A DNA stretch of 64,000 nt from an uncultured Clostridium sp. (lineage in GTDB: Bacteria > Bacillota > Clostridia > Lachnospirales > Lachnospiraceae): assembly GCA_900543885.1 (NCBI GenBank), contig UQTA01000008.1, positions 1 to 64,000 on the forward strand, read 5' to 3'. How positions within the stretch are numbered: the stretch's first letter is position 1; every line of letters starts with the position of its first letter. The notes under the pieces are model-generated. The model saw only the letters and a list, made by a program, of their open reading frames with translations. It did no database searches and had not been told where the DNA came from. The translations under genes and the position numbers were made by a program. Below are positions 33,863-41,539 of the stretch, piece after piece.

Positions 33863-35032
33863 TTGAAGCAAACCTATGAACTGATCGCACCCTGTCATTT
33901 TGGACTGGAAGCTGTATTGAAAAAAGAGATACTGGATCTGGGATATGAAATCTCCCAGGTGGAAGACGGAAGAGTTACGTTTATCGGTGATGATGAGGCA
34001 ATCTGCCGTGCCAACGTATTTTTGCGCACTGCAGAGCGTGTTCTGTTAAAAGCCGGCAGTTTCCGTGCAGAGACCTTTGAAGAACTGTTCCAGGGAACCA
34101 AAGGGATTGCGTGGGAAGAATTTATCCCGGAAGATGGAAAATTCTGGGTGGCAAAGGCTTCTTCCATTAAGAGCAAGCTGTTCAGCCCTTCTGATATCCA
34201 GTCCATTATGAAAAAGGCCATGGTAGAGCGGATGAAAGAGCATTACCATGTATCCTGGTTTGCAGAGGATGGGGCAAAATTCCCGCTGCGTGTATTTTTA
34301 TATAAGGATATGGTTACCATTGGCATTGATACCAGCGGTGATTCTCTTCACAAAAGAGGCTACCGTACCCTTACCAGCAAAGCTCCTATTACAGAGACGC
34401 TGGCAGCAGCCCTGATCATGCTTACACCATGGAATAAGGACCGTATTCTGGTGGATCCATTCTGCGGCAGCGGTACTTTCCCAATTGAAGCGGCGATGAT
34501 GGCGGCAAATATGGCACCGGGTATGAATCGCTCCTTCTTATCTGAGGACTGGAAGAATATCATTAAAAGAAAATGCTGGTATGATGCCATGGACGAAGCA
34601 AATGATCTGCTGGATGATACTGTAAAAGTGGATATCCAGGGCTATGATATTGACGGGGATATTGTGAAAGCAGCCAGAGCAAATGCTCAGTCTGCAGGTG
34701 TGGATCATATGATTCATTTCCAGCAGCGTCCGGTAAGTGCTCTCAGTCATCCGAAAAAATATGGTTTTATCATTTCCAACCCGCCTTATGGCGAGCGTAT
34801 TGAAGAGAAAAAGAACCTTCCGGCTCTGTATACAGAAATCGGGGAGCGTTTTGCGGCGTTAGATGCCTGGTCCATGTATCTGATCACTTCCTATGGGGAT
34901 GCGGAAAAATATATTGGTCGTAAGGCAGACAAAAACCGTAAGATCTACAATGGTATGTTAAAAACCTATTTTTATCAGTTCATGGGTCCCAGACCGCCAA
35001 AACGCAGTCAGGAGAACCGAAACGTTGATTAA
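33863..35032 (+). CDS. THUMP-domain class I SAM methyltransferase, RlmL/YpsC-like
   Basis: A 389-residue RNA methyltransferase of the UPF0020 family. N-terminal THUMP RNA-binding domain (about 5-155), then a Rossmann methyltransferase with the SAM site DPFCGSGTFPIEAA (about 199-212) and catalytic NPPYGERI (about 306-313), the N-P-P-Y motif of base N-methylation. Relatives make m2G in 23S rRNA. The start is TTG, 8 nt from GAGGAAAAAGG. It overlaps the next gene by 8 bp. Confidence 0.9.
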   Translation: MKQTYELIAPCHFGLEAVLKKEILDLGYEISQVEDGRVTFIGDDEAICRANVFLRTAERVLLKAGSFRAETFEELFQGTKGIAWEEFIPEDGKFWVAKASSIKSKLFSPSDIQSIMKKAMVERMKEHYHVSWFAEDGAKFPLRVFLYKDMVTIGIDTSGDSLHKRGYRTLTSKAPITETLAAALIMLTPWNKDRILVDPFCGSGTFPIEAAMMAANMAPGMNRSFLSEDWKNIIKRKCWYDAMDEANDLLDDTVKVDIQGYDIDGDIVKAARANAQSAGVDHMIHFQQRPVSALSHPKKYGFIISNPPYGERIEEKKNLPALYTEIGERFAALDAWSMYLITSYGDAEKYIGRKADKNRKIYNGMLKTYFYQFMGPRPPKRSQENRNVD

Positions 35033-36578
35033 AAAAAGAATAAAATTGCAATTAAAAAAAGCCGTTTCCATGTTTATGGGAGCGGCTTTGCCTGGAATAA
35101 TGTGTATGGCGCTTTTGACAGCCGGACTAACGGGCTGCGGAAGCATTTTAACAAAAACGGCTAAAGATCAGACGAGAGAAAGTATGCAGCAGGAGCAGAT
35201 GAAAGAAAGAGGGGATCATGTTTCTGGTCAGGAGAAAAATCCTCAAATGACGGAAGAAACGGGACCCGACCAGGAAAGCAGTGCAGAGGATACTGGCAGC
35301 AAAGCGGGTTCTCCTGTCATCTGGAACCGCTCACTGCCTTCTGATGTAACATTACCTTCTTCCTATGATTACAGGGAGCATGGACGGGCGCCGAAGATCG
35401 GCAATCAGGGATCTCTTGGCACTTGTTGGGCATTTGCTTCTTTAACGGCTCTGGAATCCACTTTATTGCCGGATAAGAAAGAAACATTTTCTGTAGATCA
35501 TATGTCCATGCACAATCATTTTCTTTTGGGACAGGACGAAGGGGGAGAATATACCATGTCTATGGCCTATCTCCTTTCCTGGGAAGGACCGGTGTGGGAG
35601 TCAGAAGATCCATATGGAGATGGTATTTCTCCAGACGGCTTAAAAGCCAGGGAACATGTTCAGGAGATACAGATTCTGCCATCCAAGGATTATGAGGCTA
35701 TTAAGAGAGCTGTTTATCTGGAAGGCGGTGTACAAAGTTCCCTGTATACATCCATGCGGGATTATGAAAGTGAGTCTGTTTATTATAACCGGGAGACGAA
35801 TTCCTATTGTTATATTGGGACAGAAAAACCCAATCATGATTCTGTGATCGTTGGCTGGGATGATAATTATCCCAAGGAAAATTTCAACATGGAGTTAGAA
35901 GGTGACGGAGCTTTTATCTGTACCAACAGCTGGGGTGAAAATTTCGGAGACCAGGGGTACTTTTATGTATCCTATTATGATACGAATATTGGTGTTCATA
36001 ATATTGTATACACAGGAATCAAGCCTACAGATAATTACGATAAAATTTACCAGAGTGATCTGTGCGGCTGGGTGGGCCAGATCGGGTATGGGGAAGATAC
36101 TGCCTGGTTTGCAAATGCCTATCGCACAGAAAAAGTGGAAGAACTGGCTGCAGCCGGTTTTTATGCAACAGGGCCAGATACGGAATACAAGATCTATTTG
36201 GCCCGCAATCTCCCGGATGAGAATCGTGCAGATGCTGCTGGAAAAGACAGATTCCGCCAGGACCATGGTCTGGAATCTGCTTTAAACAGAAGGACCCTTC
36301 TGGCAGAGGGAACATTAGAGTATTCTGGTTATTATACCGTTCCTTTGGGTGAAAGAATAGTATTGGACCAGGGGGAAAAATTTGCTATAATAGTGGAAAT
36401 AAAAACGCCGGACACGGTTCACCCGGTTGCGATCGAATATGATGCAGGAGACGGAATTGCCCAGGTGACGCTGGAAGACGGTGAAGGTTATTTAAGTCAC
36501 AACGGCTCTCTCTGGGAGCATGTGGAAGAGACACAGAAGTGTAATTTGTGTCTTAAGGTGTATACAGATATTAAATAG
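35025..36578 (+). CDS. Papain-like (C1) cysteine protease lipoprotein with lectin-like C-terminal region
   Basis: A 517-residue exported lipoprotein: basic n-region, membrane helix and lipobox LTGC with Cys38, then an acidic linker (to about 100). The C1 protease domain has Gln-Gly-Cys as NQGSLGTCWAF (about 126-136), catalytic His in NHDSVIVGWDD (about 265-275) and Asn in CTNSWGENFGDQGYF (about 296-310). The last 180 residues resemble the lectin-like domain that often follows such proteases in Clostridia. The TTG start overlaps the methyltransferase stop, after AGGAGAACC. It probably acts at the cell surface. Substrate unknown. Confidence 0.88.
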   Translation: MIKKRIKLQLKKAVSMFMGAALPGIMCMALLTAGLTGCGSILTKTAKDQTRESMQQEQMKERGDHVSGQEKNPQMTEETGPDQESSAEDTGSKAGSPVIWNRSLPSDVTLPSSYDYREHGRAPKIGNQGSLGTCWAFASLTALESTLLPDKKETFSVDHMSMHNHFLLGQDEGGEYTMSMAYLLSWEGPVWESEDPYGDGISPDGLKAREHVQEIQILPSKDYEAIKRAVYLEGGVQSSLYTSMRDYESESVYYNRETNSYCYIGTEKPNHDSVIVGWDDNYPKENFNMELEGDGAFICTNSWGENFGDQGYFYVSYYDTNIGVHNIVYTGIKPTDNYDKIYQSDLCGWVGQIGYGEDTAWFANAYRTEKVEELAAAGFYATGPDTEYKIYLARNLPDENRADAAGKDRFRQDHGLESALNRRTLLAEGTLEYSGYYTVPLGERIVLDQGEKFAIIVEIKTPDTVHPVAIEYDAGDGIAQVTLEDGEGYLSHNGSLWEHVEETQKCNLCLKVYTDIK

Positions 36579-36653
36579 ACAGAGGAAAGAAAAAAAGGGC
36601 CGAAGCAAGTGCATATAAGACCAGTAATGGATACTGATACAGAAGGTGGCAAC

Positions 36654-37265
36654 ATGGAAAATAATAAGGAAAAGAGAATTATATTTGCAACAGGAAATGC
36701 AGGAAAGATGCGGGAGATCCGCGCGATCCTTTCTGATCTGGGACTGCCGGTGCTGTCTATGAAAGAAGCAGGTGTTGTCCTGGATATTGTAGAAGATGGT
36801 AAAACATTCGCGGAAAATGCGAAAATTAAAGCAATGACAGTGTGGAAGCAGACAGGCGGCATTGTGCTGGCAGACGATTCAGGTCTGGCCGTAGATTATA
36901 TCGGAGGCGAGCCAGGTGTTTACTCTGCCAGATATATGGGAGAAGATACCTCTTATGAGATCAAAAACCGAAATATCATAGAGCGTCTGGAAAAGGCAGA
37001 AGGAAAAGAACGCAGCGCCCGCTTTGTATGTAATATTACAGCTGTTTTAGAAGACGGCAGAGTGATCCAGCGGGAAGCGTGTATGGAAGGCCTGATCGCA
37101 AAGGAGCCGGCAGGAAACGGTGGCTTCGGTTACGATCCGATCCTTTATCTTCCGGAGTTTGGAAAAACTTCTGCAGAGCTTACCATGGAAGAAAAGAACC
37201 GTATCAGCCACAGGGGAAAAGCCTTAGAAGCTATGAAAAAAGCTTTGAAGGAAGAGTTGTCTTAA
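36654..37265 (+). CDS. rdgB: Non-canonical purine NTP pyrophosphatase (RdgB/HAM1)
   Basis: A 203-residue house-cleaning enzyme that hydrolyses dITP, ITP and XTP. Motifs: FATGNAGKMREIR (about 9-21), LADDSGLAVDYIGGEPGVYSARYMG (about 72-96), GGFGYDPIL and a C-terminal SHRGKALEAM. ATG at 36654 gives the family length; an upstream GTG at 36609 would add an unneeded tail. The YfcE-like gene follows after 29 bp, a frequent pairing in Firmicutes. Confidence 0.95.
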   Translation: MENNKEKRIIFATGNAGKMREIRAILSDLGLPVLSMKEAGVVLDIVEDGKTFAENAKIKAMTVWKQTGGIVLADDSGLAVDYIGGEPGVYSARYMGEDTSYEIKNRNIIERLEKAEGKERSARFVCNITAVLEDGRVIQREACMEGLIAKEPAGNGGFGYDPILYLPEFGKTSAELTMEEKNRISHRGKALEAMKKALKEELS

Positions 37266-37294
37266 TCTTGCACAAGGGAAAAGGAAACAGGAAA

Positions 37295-37792
37295 ATGAAG
37301 ATATTGATCGTCAGTGATACTCACAGAAAAGATGAAAATCTGAAATGGGTGATCAAAAAAACAAAACCTTTTGATATGCTGATCCATTTAGGAGATGCAG
37401 AAGGAAGCGAATATGAGATCATGAAATGGGTGGATAAAGGCTGTGATCTGGAAATGATCATGGGAAATAATGATTTCTTTTCTCAGTTGGAACGGGAAAA
37501 GGAGATCATGATCGGTAAGTACAAGGTGCTTCTCACCCACGGACATTATTATAATGTGTCTACCGGTCCTGCTTATTTAAAGCAGGAAGCAAAAGAGCGG
37601 GGCTTTGACATCGCTATGTTCGGTCATACGCACAGACCATACTTTGATATCGATAAATCCGGGGAAAAGGAACTGATCACTTTAAATCCCGGCAGCCTTT
37701 CCTATCCGAGACAGGAGGGACACAGACCTTCTTATATGCTGATGAAGATCGATGACAATGGTGAAGCCCGGTTTGAGCAGCATTATCTGTAA
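37295..37792 (+). CDS. YfcE/YsnB-type metallophosphoesterase
   Basis: A 165-residue metal-dependent phosphoesterase: SDTHR (6-10), HLGDAEG (about 31-37), MGNND (about 54-58), THGH (about 79-82) and GHTH (about 109-112). The ATG at 37295 follows AAGGAAACAGGAAA; the frame is open far upstream through rdgB but that part is a shadow. B. subtilis ysnB also follows rdgB. Likely phosphodiesterase. Confidence 0.92.
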   Translation: MKILIVSDTHRKDENLKWVIKKTKPFDMLIHLGDAEGSEYEIMKWVDKGCDLEMIMGNNDFFSQLEREKEIMIGKYKVLLTHGHYYNVSTGPAYLKQEAKERGFDIAMFGHTHRPYFDIDKSGEKELITLNPGSLSYPRQEGHRPSYMLMKIDDNGEARFEQHYL

Positions 37793-37873
37793 GAGTTTTT
37801 GTGAAAAAGTGTACATAGGGGAAGAAGTGCAGCTGTCGGATGTTTGGAAAAACTGGAATTAGAGGACGAGGGT

Positions 37874-38862
37874 ATGGTAAAGAAAATTGTGCGGGATTCA
37901 TTAACGTCGGATACATGGAAATCGGGAATTTTTGGTTTGGTCGTTGGTGATACCCTTGGTGTACCGGTAGAATTCACAAGCAGAGAAGAGCGTAAGAATG
38001 ATCCGGTGACAGGAATGCGGGCATTTGGTACGCACAACCAGCCTGCAGGGACCTGGTCAGATGACAGCAGTATGGTATTTGCTACATTGGACAGCATAAA
38101 CCAGAAGAATGGGATTGATTATCAGGATATTATGGAGAAATTCTCTGACTGGTACCTTTACGGAGAATATACTCCGTTCCATGAAGTATTTGACATTGGA
38201 ATTACAGTATCCAGAGCGATAATTCGCTATGGGCAGGGCACAGTGCCTGTAAAAGCAGGGGGTAATAGAGAATTTGATAATGGGAATGGATCCCTTATGA
38301 GAATATTACCGGTCTGCCTGTATTTATACAACCGTCAGAAAATAATATGTACGTCGGAGGATGAGAGTATCTATATTATTCATAGTGTTTCTGCGCTTAC
38401 GCATGCTCATTTGCGCAGTCAGATGGCATGTGGATTTTATTATTTTATGGTCAAAAATCTTTGCTTGGAAAAAAAGAAAACCTGGTCGGTCGGCTTCAAA
38501 GAGGCATTGATGAAGCCTATAACTATTACCTGCAGAATTTTCAGAACCGTACAGAATTAGAAGCATTTTCGCGATTAGCTGATTTGGAGAACTTTCGTAA
38601 GAGACCGGAAAATGAGATTAAGAGCAGCGGTTATGTGATTGATACACTGGAAACAGCTGTGTGGTGTCTGATCACAACGGATTCCTTTTCAGATGCAGTT
38701 CTAAAGGCAGTTAATCTTGGAGATGATACAGATACGATTGGAGCTGTTACGGGAGGTCTTGCTGGCTTGTATTATGGTTATAATGCTATCCCTGCTGAGT
38801 GGATACAGGCATTACAGAAGTTAGACTGGATAGAGAAATTGTTAGGAAATATGCAGGTGTGA
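37874..38862 (+). pseudogene. ADP-ribosylglycohydrolase family gene split by a -1 frameshift
   Basis: Two overlapping frames together make one ADP-ribosylglycohydrolase of about 329 residues. The first (37874-38560) has GLVVGDTLGVPVEF and TWSDDSSM with the family's metal-binding acidic and Ser residues. The second (to 38862) has the C-terminal metal motif GDDTDTIGAVTGGLAGLYYG. Homology passes from the first to the second frame at about 38460-38480, a -1 step. Exactly there the first frame reads GAA AAA AAG, a classic slippery A_AAA_AAG. If no slip occurs the product ends after 25 unrelated residues. This could be a one-base deletion (pseudogene or read error) or programmed frameshifting. Such enzymes remove ADP-ribose from proteins or other acceptors. 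Confidence 0.8.
38470..38476 (+). other. Slippery heptamer A_AAA_AAG
   Basis: In frame with the 5' part of the ADP-ribosylglycohydrolase gene. A -1 slip here continues into the 3' part. A possible stem, GGCTTCA (38492-38498) with TGAAGCC (38511-38517), lies 15 nt downstream, somewhat farther than usual. A simple extra T in CTTTG at about 38459-38463 would also restore one frame. Confidence 0.5.
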
Positions 38863-38969
38863 TTCTGGAATTACAGGAGTATTGGAATCAGAGCAGATGA
38901 AGTGGGACGTAATTGGAAAGAGGCATTATATCCGTTAAAAATACATATGCAAAAAATTGCGAAAAAGTG

Positions 38970-38998
38970 TTGACAAAACAATAATGGTCATATATAAT
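38970..38998 (+). promoter_or_regulatory. tRNA promoter
   Basis: TTGACA (38970-38975), 17 bp, TATAAT (38993-38998), 14 bp before tRNA-Pro. Confidence 0.9.
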
Positions 38999-39012
38999 AC
39001 TCTTTGTTGCGA

Positions 39013-39087
39013 CGGGGTGTGGCTCAGCTTGGCTAGAGCGCCTGGTTTGGGACCAGGAGGTCGCAGGTTCGAATCCTGTCACCCCGA
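39013..39087 (+). tRNA. tRNA-Pro (anticodon TGG)
   Basis: Acceptor CGGGGTG (39013-39019) pairs with CACCCCG (39080-39086), discriminator A. D arm GGCTCAGCTTGG, anticodon loop TTTGGGA, T arm GCAGGTTCGAATCCTGT are intact. CCA is not encoded. Confidence 0.95.
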
Positions 39088-39115
39088 TTGATACAAAAGA
39101 ATATTGATATGATAT

Positions 39116-39186
39116 GCAGGTGTAGTTCAATGGTAGAACACTAGCCTTCCAAGCTAGATACGTGGGTTCGATTCCCATCACCTGCT
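39116..39186 (+). tRNA. tRNA-Gly (anticodon TCC)
   Basis: Acceptor GCAGGTG pairs with CACCTGC, discriminator T. Anticodon loop CTTCCAA; T arm GTGGGTTCGATTCCCAT. Short D loop as usual for tRNA-Gly. It shares the promoter of tRNA-Pro; a T-rich run follows. Confidence 0.95.
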
Positions 39187-39214
39187 TTTTGTGTGCCTTT
39201 TTTACCACAATCTA

Positions 39215-39243
39215 TTGACTGTGAAAATAGAAAATAGTATACT
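39215..39243 (+). promoter_or_regulatory. ribU promoter
   Basis: TTGACT (39215-39220), 17 bp, TATACT (39238-39243); transcription starts just before the FMN riboswitch. Confidence 0.85.
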
Positions 39244-39249
39244 AATACA

Positions 39250-39373
39250 CAGATAAGTTCTTCGGGGCAGGGTGGAATTCCCTACCGGCGGTATAGTCCG
39301 CGAACCATGTTATGTGGCCGACCTGGTGAGATTCCAGAACCGACAGTAAAGTCTGGATGAGAGAAGAAGATGT
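39250..39373 (+). promoter_or_regulatory. FMN riboswitch (RFN element)
   Basis: The conserved RFN blocks occur in order: TTCGGGGCAGGGTGGAATTC, CCCTACCGGCGGTA, AGTCCGCGAACC, the GACCTGGTGAGATTCC stretch and ACCGACAGTAAAGTCTGGAT, closed by a P1 stem (GTTCTTC with GAAGAAG). FMN binding should favour the downstream terminator and switch off ribU. Confidence 0.97.
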
Positions 39374-39446
39374 GTCTGTCAGACTCAGATGTATTTCATA
39401 GATAGATAGAAATGCATGAGAGGAACAGAAAAATATCAGTAATCCC

Positions 39447-39476
39447 CGGATAGCTTGATCAGCTATCCGTTTTTTT
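39447..39476 (+). terminator. Riboswitch expression-platform terminator
   Basis: CGGATAGCT pairs with AGCTATCCG around TGATC, then seven T residues. It lies about 75 nt after the aptamer; the segment at 39380-39440 probably forms the antiterminator. Confidence 0.9.
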
Positions 39477-39505
39477 ATTGCCATGTATATAGGGAATGTG
39501 CAGTG

Positions 39506-39574
39506 ATGAAATTTGGGCACAACTGACAAAAAAACTTCTTACAAAATCAGGCACAGAGAGATTCCGGGAGAACA
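39506..39574 (+). repeat. Dispersed palindromic repeat, copy 4 (right half only)
   Basis: ATTTGGGCACAACTGACAAA through GGGAGAACA matches the right arm of copies 1-3; the left arm and GTACGC core are absent. It lies between the riboswitch terminator and the ribU ribosome binding site. Confidence 0.85.
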
Positions 39575-39601
39575 TTTTCAGAACAGGGAGGAACATCATT
39601 T

Positions 39602-40240
39602 ATGGAAAGAAAACTGATGAACACGAAAAATGTAGTGCTTATGGGCATGTTTGGCGCGCTGGCTGCAGTGCTTATGCTGTTTGAAGTGCCGCTGCCATTT
39701 CTGGCACCCAGCTTTTATGGACTTGATTTTGCAGAAGTGCCTATGTTAGTAGGAACTTTCGCATTGGGACCTGTAGCAGGTATTGTGATGCAGATCGTAA
39801 AAATCCTGATCAAACTGATTTTAAAGCCAACATCCACTGGTTTTGTAGGTGAATTTGCCAATGTAGTCATGAGCTGTGCATTGATCCTTCCGGCTGGCTT
39901 TATCTATCGCTTTAAAAAGAGCAAAAACGGTGCTCTTGCAGGAATGGCAGTGGGAACTGTTCTTATGTCAGTAGCAGGTGTTGTAATGAATGCTTTGGTA
40001 ATGATCCCCTTTTATTCCAACTTTATGCCTATTGAGACTATTATTAAAGCAGGGGCAGCAGTAAATCCGGCGGTCAGCAGCGTATGGACATTGGCTATTT
40101 TCTGCGTAGGACCGTTTAATCTGGTGAAAGGCACTCTTACTTCTGTGATCACAGCAGTGATCTATAAGCGTATCAGTGTTCTCATCCATGGAGCTTCCCA
40201 CGGAACTTCAGGATCTTATGGGGTGAAAAAAGCAGTCTGA
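39602..40240 (+). CDS. ribU: Riboflavin ECF transporter substrate-binding subunit RibU
   Basis: A 212-residue membrane protein with about six helices. The start region NVVLMGMFGALAAVLMLFEVPLPF and the following FYGLDFAEVPMLVGTFALGPVAGI fit the S-component RibU, which binds riboflavin and works with the shared EcfAA'T energising module encoded elsewhere. Identity is confirmed by the FMN riboswitch in its leader. The ATG at 39602 follows AGGGAGG; an in-frame ATG at 39617 is an alternative. Confidence 0.93.
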   Translation: MERKLMNTKNVVLMGMFGALAAVLMLFEVPLPFLAPSFYGLDFAEVPMLVGTFALGPVAGIVMQIVKILIKLILKPTSTGFVGEFANVVMSCALILPAGFIYRFKKSKNGALAGMAVGTVLMSVAGVVMNALVMIPFYSNFMPIETIIKAGAAVNPAVSSVWTLAIFCVGPFNLVKGTLTSVITAVIYKRISVLIHGASHGTSGSYGVKKAV

Positions 40241-40293
40241 AAAAAGAGTGAAAAGATGCTGAAAATTAATTTGAAAAAAATTGAAAAAAGTGC

Positions 40294-40322
40294 TTGCATT
40301 TCTGAAAGCTCTGTGATAAGAT
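40294..40322 (+). promoter_or_regulatory. tRNA promoter
   Basis: TTGCAT (40294-40299), 17 bp, TAAGAT (40317-40322), before tRNA-Arg and tRNA-His. Confidence 0.7.
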
Positions 40323-40354
40323 ATACCTCGTTGGTGCGGTAAGCGCTGGCGAAT

Positions 40355-40428
<74 letters not shown>

Positions 40429-40458
40429 TTAGGCGAAAGCCTAGTGAAAATATTGATG

Positions 40459-40532
40459 GTGGGTATGGCGAAGTTGGTTATCGCGCCAGATTGTGGCTCT
40501 GGAGGCCGAGGGTTCGAATCCCTCTACTCACC
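40459..40532 (+). tRNA. tRNA-His (anticodon GTG)
   Basis: Acceptor GTGGGTA pairs with TACTCAC. A G at 40458 can serve as the encoded G-1 opposite discriminator C, the His identity element. Anticodon loop TTGTGGC; T arm GAGGGTTCGAATCCCTC. Confidence 0.95.
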
Positions 40533-40534
40533 CT

Positions 40535-40567
40535 AATCCTCTTTCTGGAGCGGGAAGAGGATTTTTT
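40535..40567 (+). terminator. Terminator after tRNA-His
   Basis: AATCCTCTT pairs with AAGAGGATT and is followed by TTTT. tRNA-Gln follows only 15 bp later, so readthrough or a second start is needed for it. Confidence 0.85.
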
Positions 40568-40581
40568 AATATCTTGTATAA

Positions 40582-40654
40582 TGGGCTGTCGCCAAGCGGT
40601 AAAGGCACAGGACTTTGACTCCTGCATACGAGGGTTCGAATCCCGCCAGCCCAG
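40582..40654 (+). tRNA. tRNA-Gln (anticodon TTG)
   Basis: Acceptor TGGGCTG pairs with CAGCCCA, discriminator G. Anticodon loop CTTTGAC. The T stem GAGGG/CCCGC has one A-G mismatch, unusual but tolerable. Confidence 0.9.
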
Positions 40655-40663
40655 TGAAAGCAG

Positions 40664-40702
40664 CAGCCAGATTTCTGTGAAAATGGAGATCTGGCTGTTT
40701 TT
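40664..40702 (+). terminator. Terminator after tRNA-Gln
   Basis: CAGCCAGAT pairs with ATCTGGCTG, followed by TTTTT. Confidence 0.9.
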
Positions 40703-40733
40703 GCATATATAAGATGAAGAAAGGGGAAACAAT

Positions 40734-41261
40734 ATGCAGATATTGGGATTCAACTTTAAAAGCAAAGCCGAAAAAGAACGAGATGAAAAAAATTACAGAG
40801 AACGTGTATTTCCCGGAGGAGAGGAAGAACGGGAAAAAGTCCGTAAGGCTCTGACACAGAGACTGCCTGGAAAAGATGAAAAAGATCTAATGCTGTGTTA
40901 TGTGCATATCCGGGATCAGATGACAGGAAAGAAACTTTCCTTTGAGCAGGTTGTATCTGAGATCGGAAAAATCCAATGGCTCTCTTTTGCAGACCAGGAA
41001 ATGCTTTTGGGGATCCGGGAAGTAATGGAACAGATCTGCGTGGGCAATCGCCTGGAATTAAATACAGAAGAAAATGTTTTAAAAGAGTCCCAGGCTGATG
41101 TCAAGGAGCAGCTCAGTCTGTTTATAGATAAAGAACTGAAAGAACAGGCAGAGGAGCTGTTTGGAGAACTGGGGATGAGTGTAGAACAGGCAGTGGTATT
41201 ATTTTTGAAACAGGCCGTAAATGAACAAGGGATTCCTTTTGAGATCAGAAGAAAAAAATAG
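40734..41261 (+). CDS. Unknown protein with C-terminal DinJ/RelB-like antitoxin module
   Basis: A 175-residue cytoplasmic protein. Residues 1-115 are charged and helical and match no family I know. Residues about 128-172 (LFIDKELKEQAEELFGELGM...FLKQAVNEQGIPFEI) closely resemble the ribbon-helix-helix N-terminal half of DinJ/RelB antitoxins, here placed at the C-terminus. No RelE/YafQ-type toxin gene lies beside it. It could be a DNA-binding regulator built from an antitoxin domain, or an orphan antitoxin. ATG at 40734 follows AAAGGGGAAACAAT. Located between tRNA genes. Confidence 0.7.
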   Translation: MQILGFNFKSKAEKERDEKNYRERVFPGGEEEREKVRKALTQRLPGKDEKDLMLCYVHIRDQMTGKKLSFEQVVSEIGKIQWLSFADQEMLLGIREVMEQICVGNRLELNTEENVLKESQADVKEQLSLFIDKELKEQAEELFGELGMSVEQAVVLFLKQAVNEQGIPFEIRRKK

Positions 41262-41329
41262 CAAAAATGTAGTGAAAATGCGGGTTTTCCAGGTATGAAA
41301 AATTTTTGAAAAAAATATTTAAAAAAGTG

Positions 41330-41358
41330 TTGACAAAAACCGAATCCTTTATTATAAT
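41330..41358 (+). promoter_or_regulatory. tRNA promoter
   Basis: TTGACA (41330-41335), 17 bp, TATAAT (41353-41358), before tRNA-Arg(ACG). Confidence 0.92.
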
Positions 41359-41400
41359 AATCTACGTTGCTGAGGAACACAGCAAGCAACAAAAAGAAAT

Positions 41401-41474
41401 GCGTCAGTAGCTCAGCTGGATAGAGCATACGGCTACGGACCGTAGTGTCGGGAGTTCGAATCTTCTCTGGCGCA
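41401..41474 (+). tRNA. tRNA-Arg (anticodon ACG)
   Basis: Acceptor GCGTCAG pairs with CTGGCGC with one G-U, discriminator A. D arm GCTCAGCTGGATAGAGC, anticodon loop CTACGGA, T arm GGGAGTTCGAATCTTCT. Confidence 0.95.
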
Positions 41475-41478
41475 TGAT

Positions 41479-41510
41479 AAAAGCAGATTCTTCGTGAATC
41501 TGCTTTTTTT
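41479..41510 (+). terminator. Terminator after tRNA-Arg(ACG)
   Basis: AAAAGCAGATTC pairs with GAATCTGCTTTT, then more T residues. recJ begins 30 bp later. Confidence 0.92.
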
Positions 41511-41539
41511 GTATCTTAAAAACAAAGGTGGAAAAAAGA

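Noticed and set aside
35895..36285. Two opposing frames of over 120 codons within the papain-like protease gene
   Set aside because: Both are embedded in the well-supported protease and lectin-like region and show no recognisable protein features.
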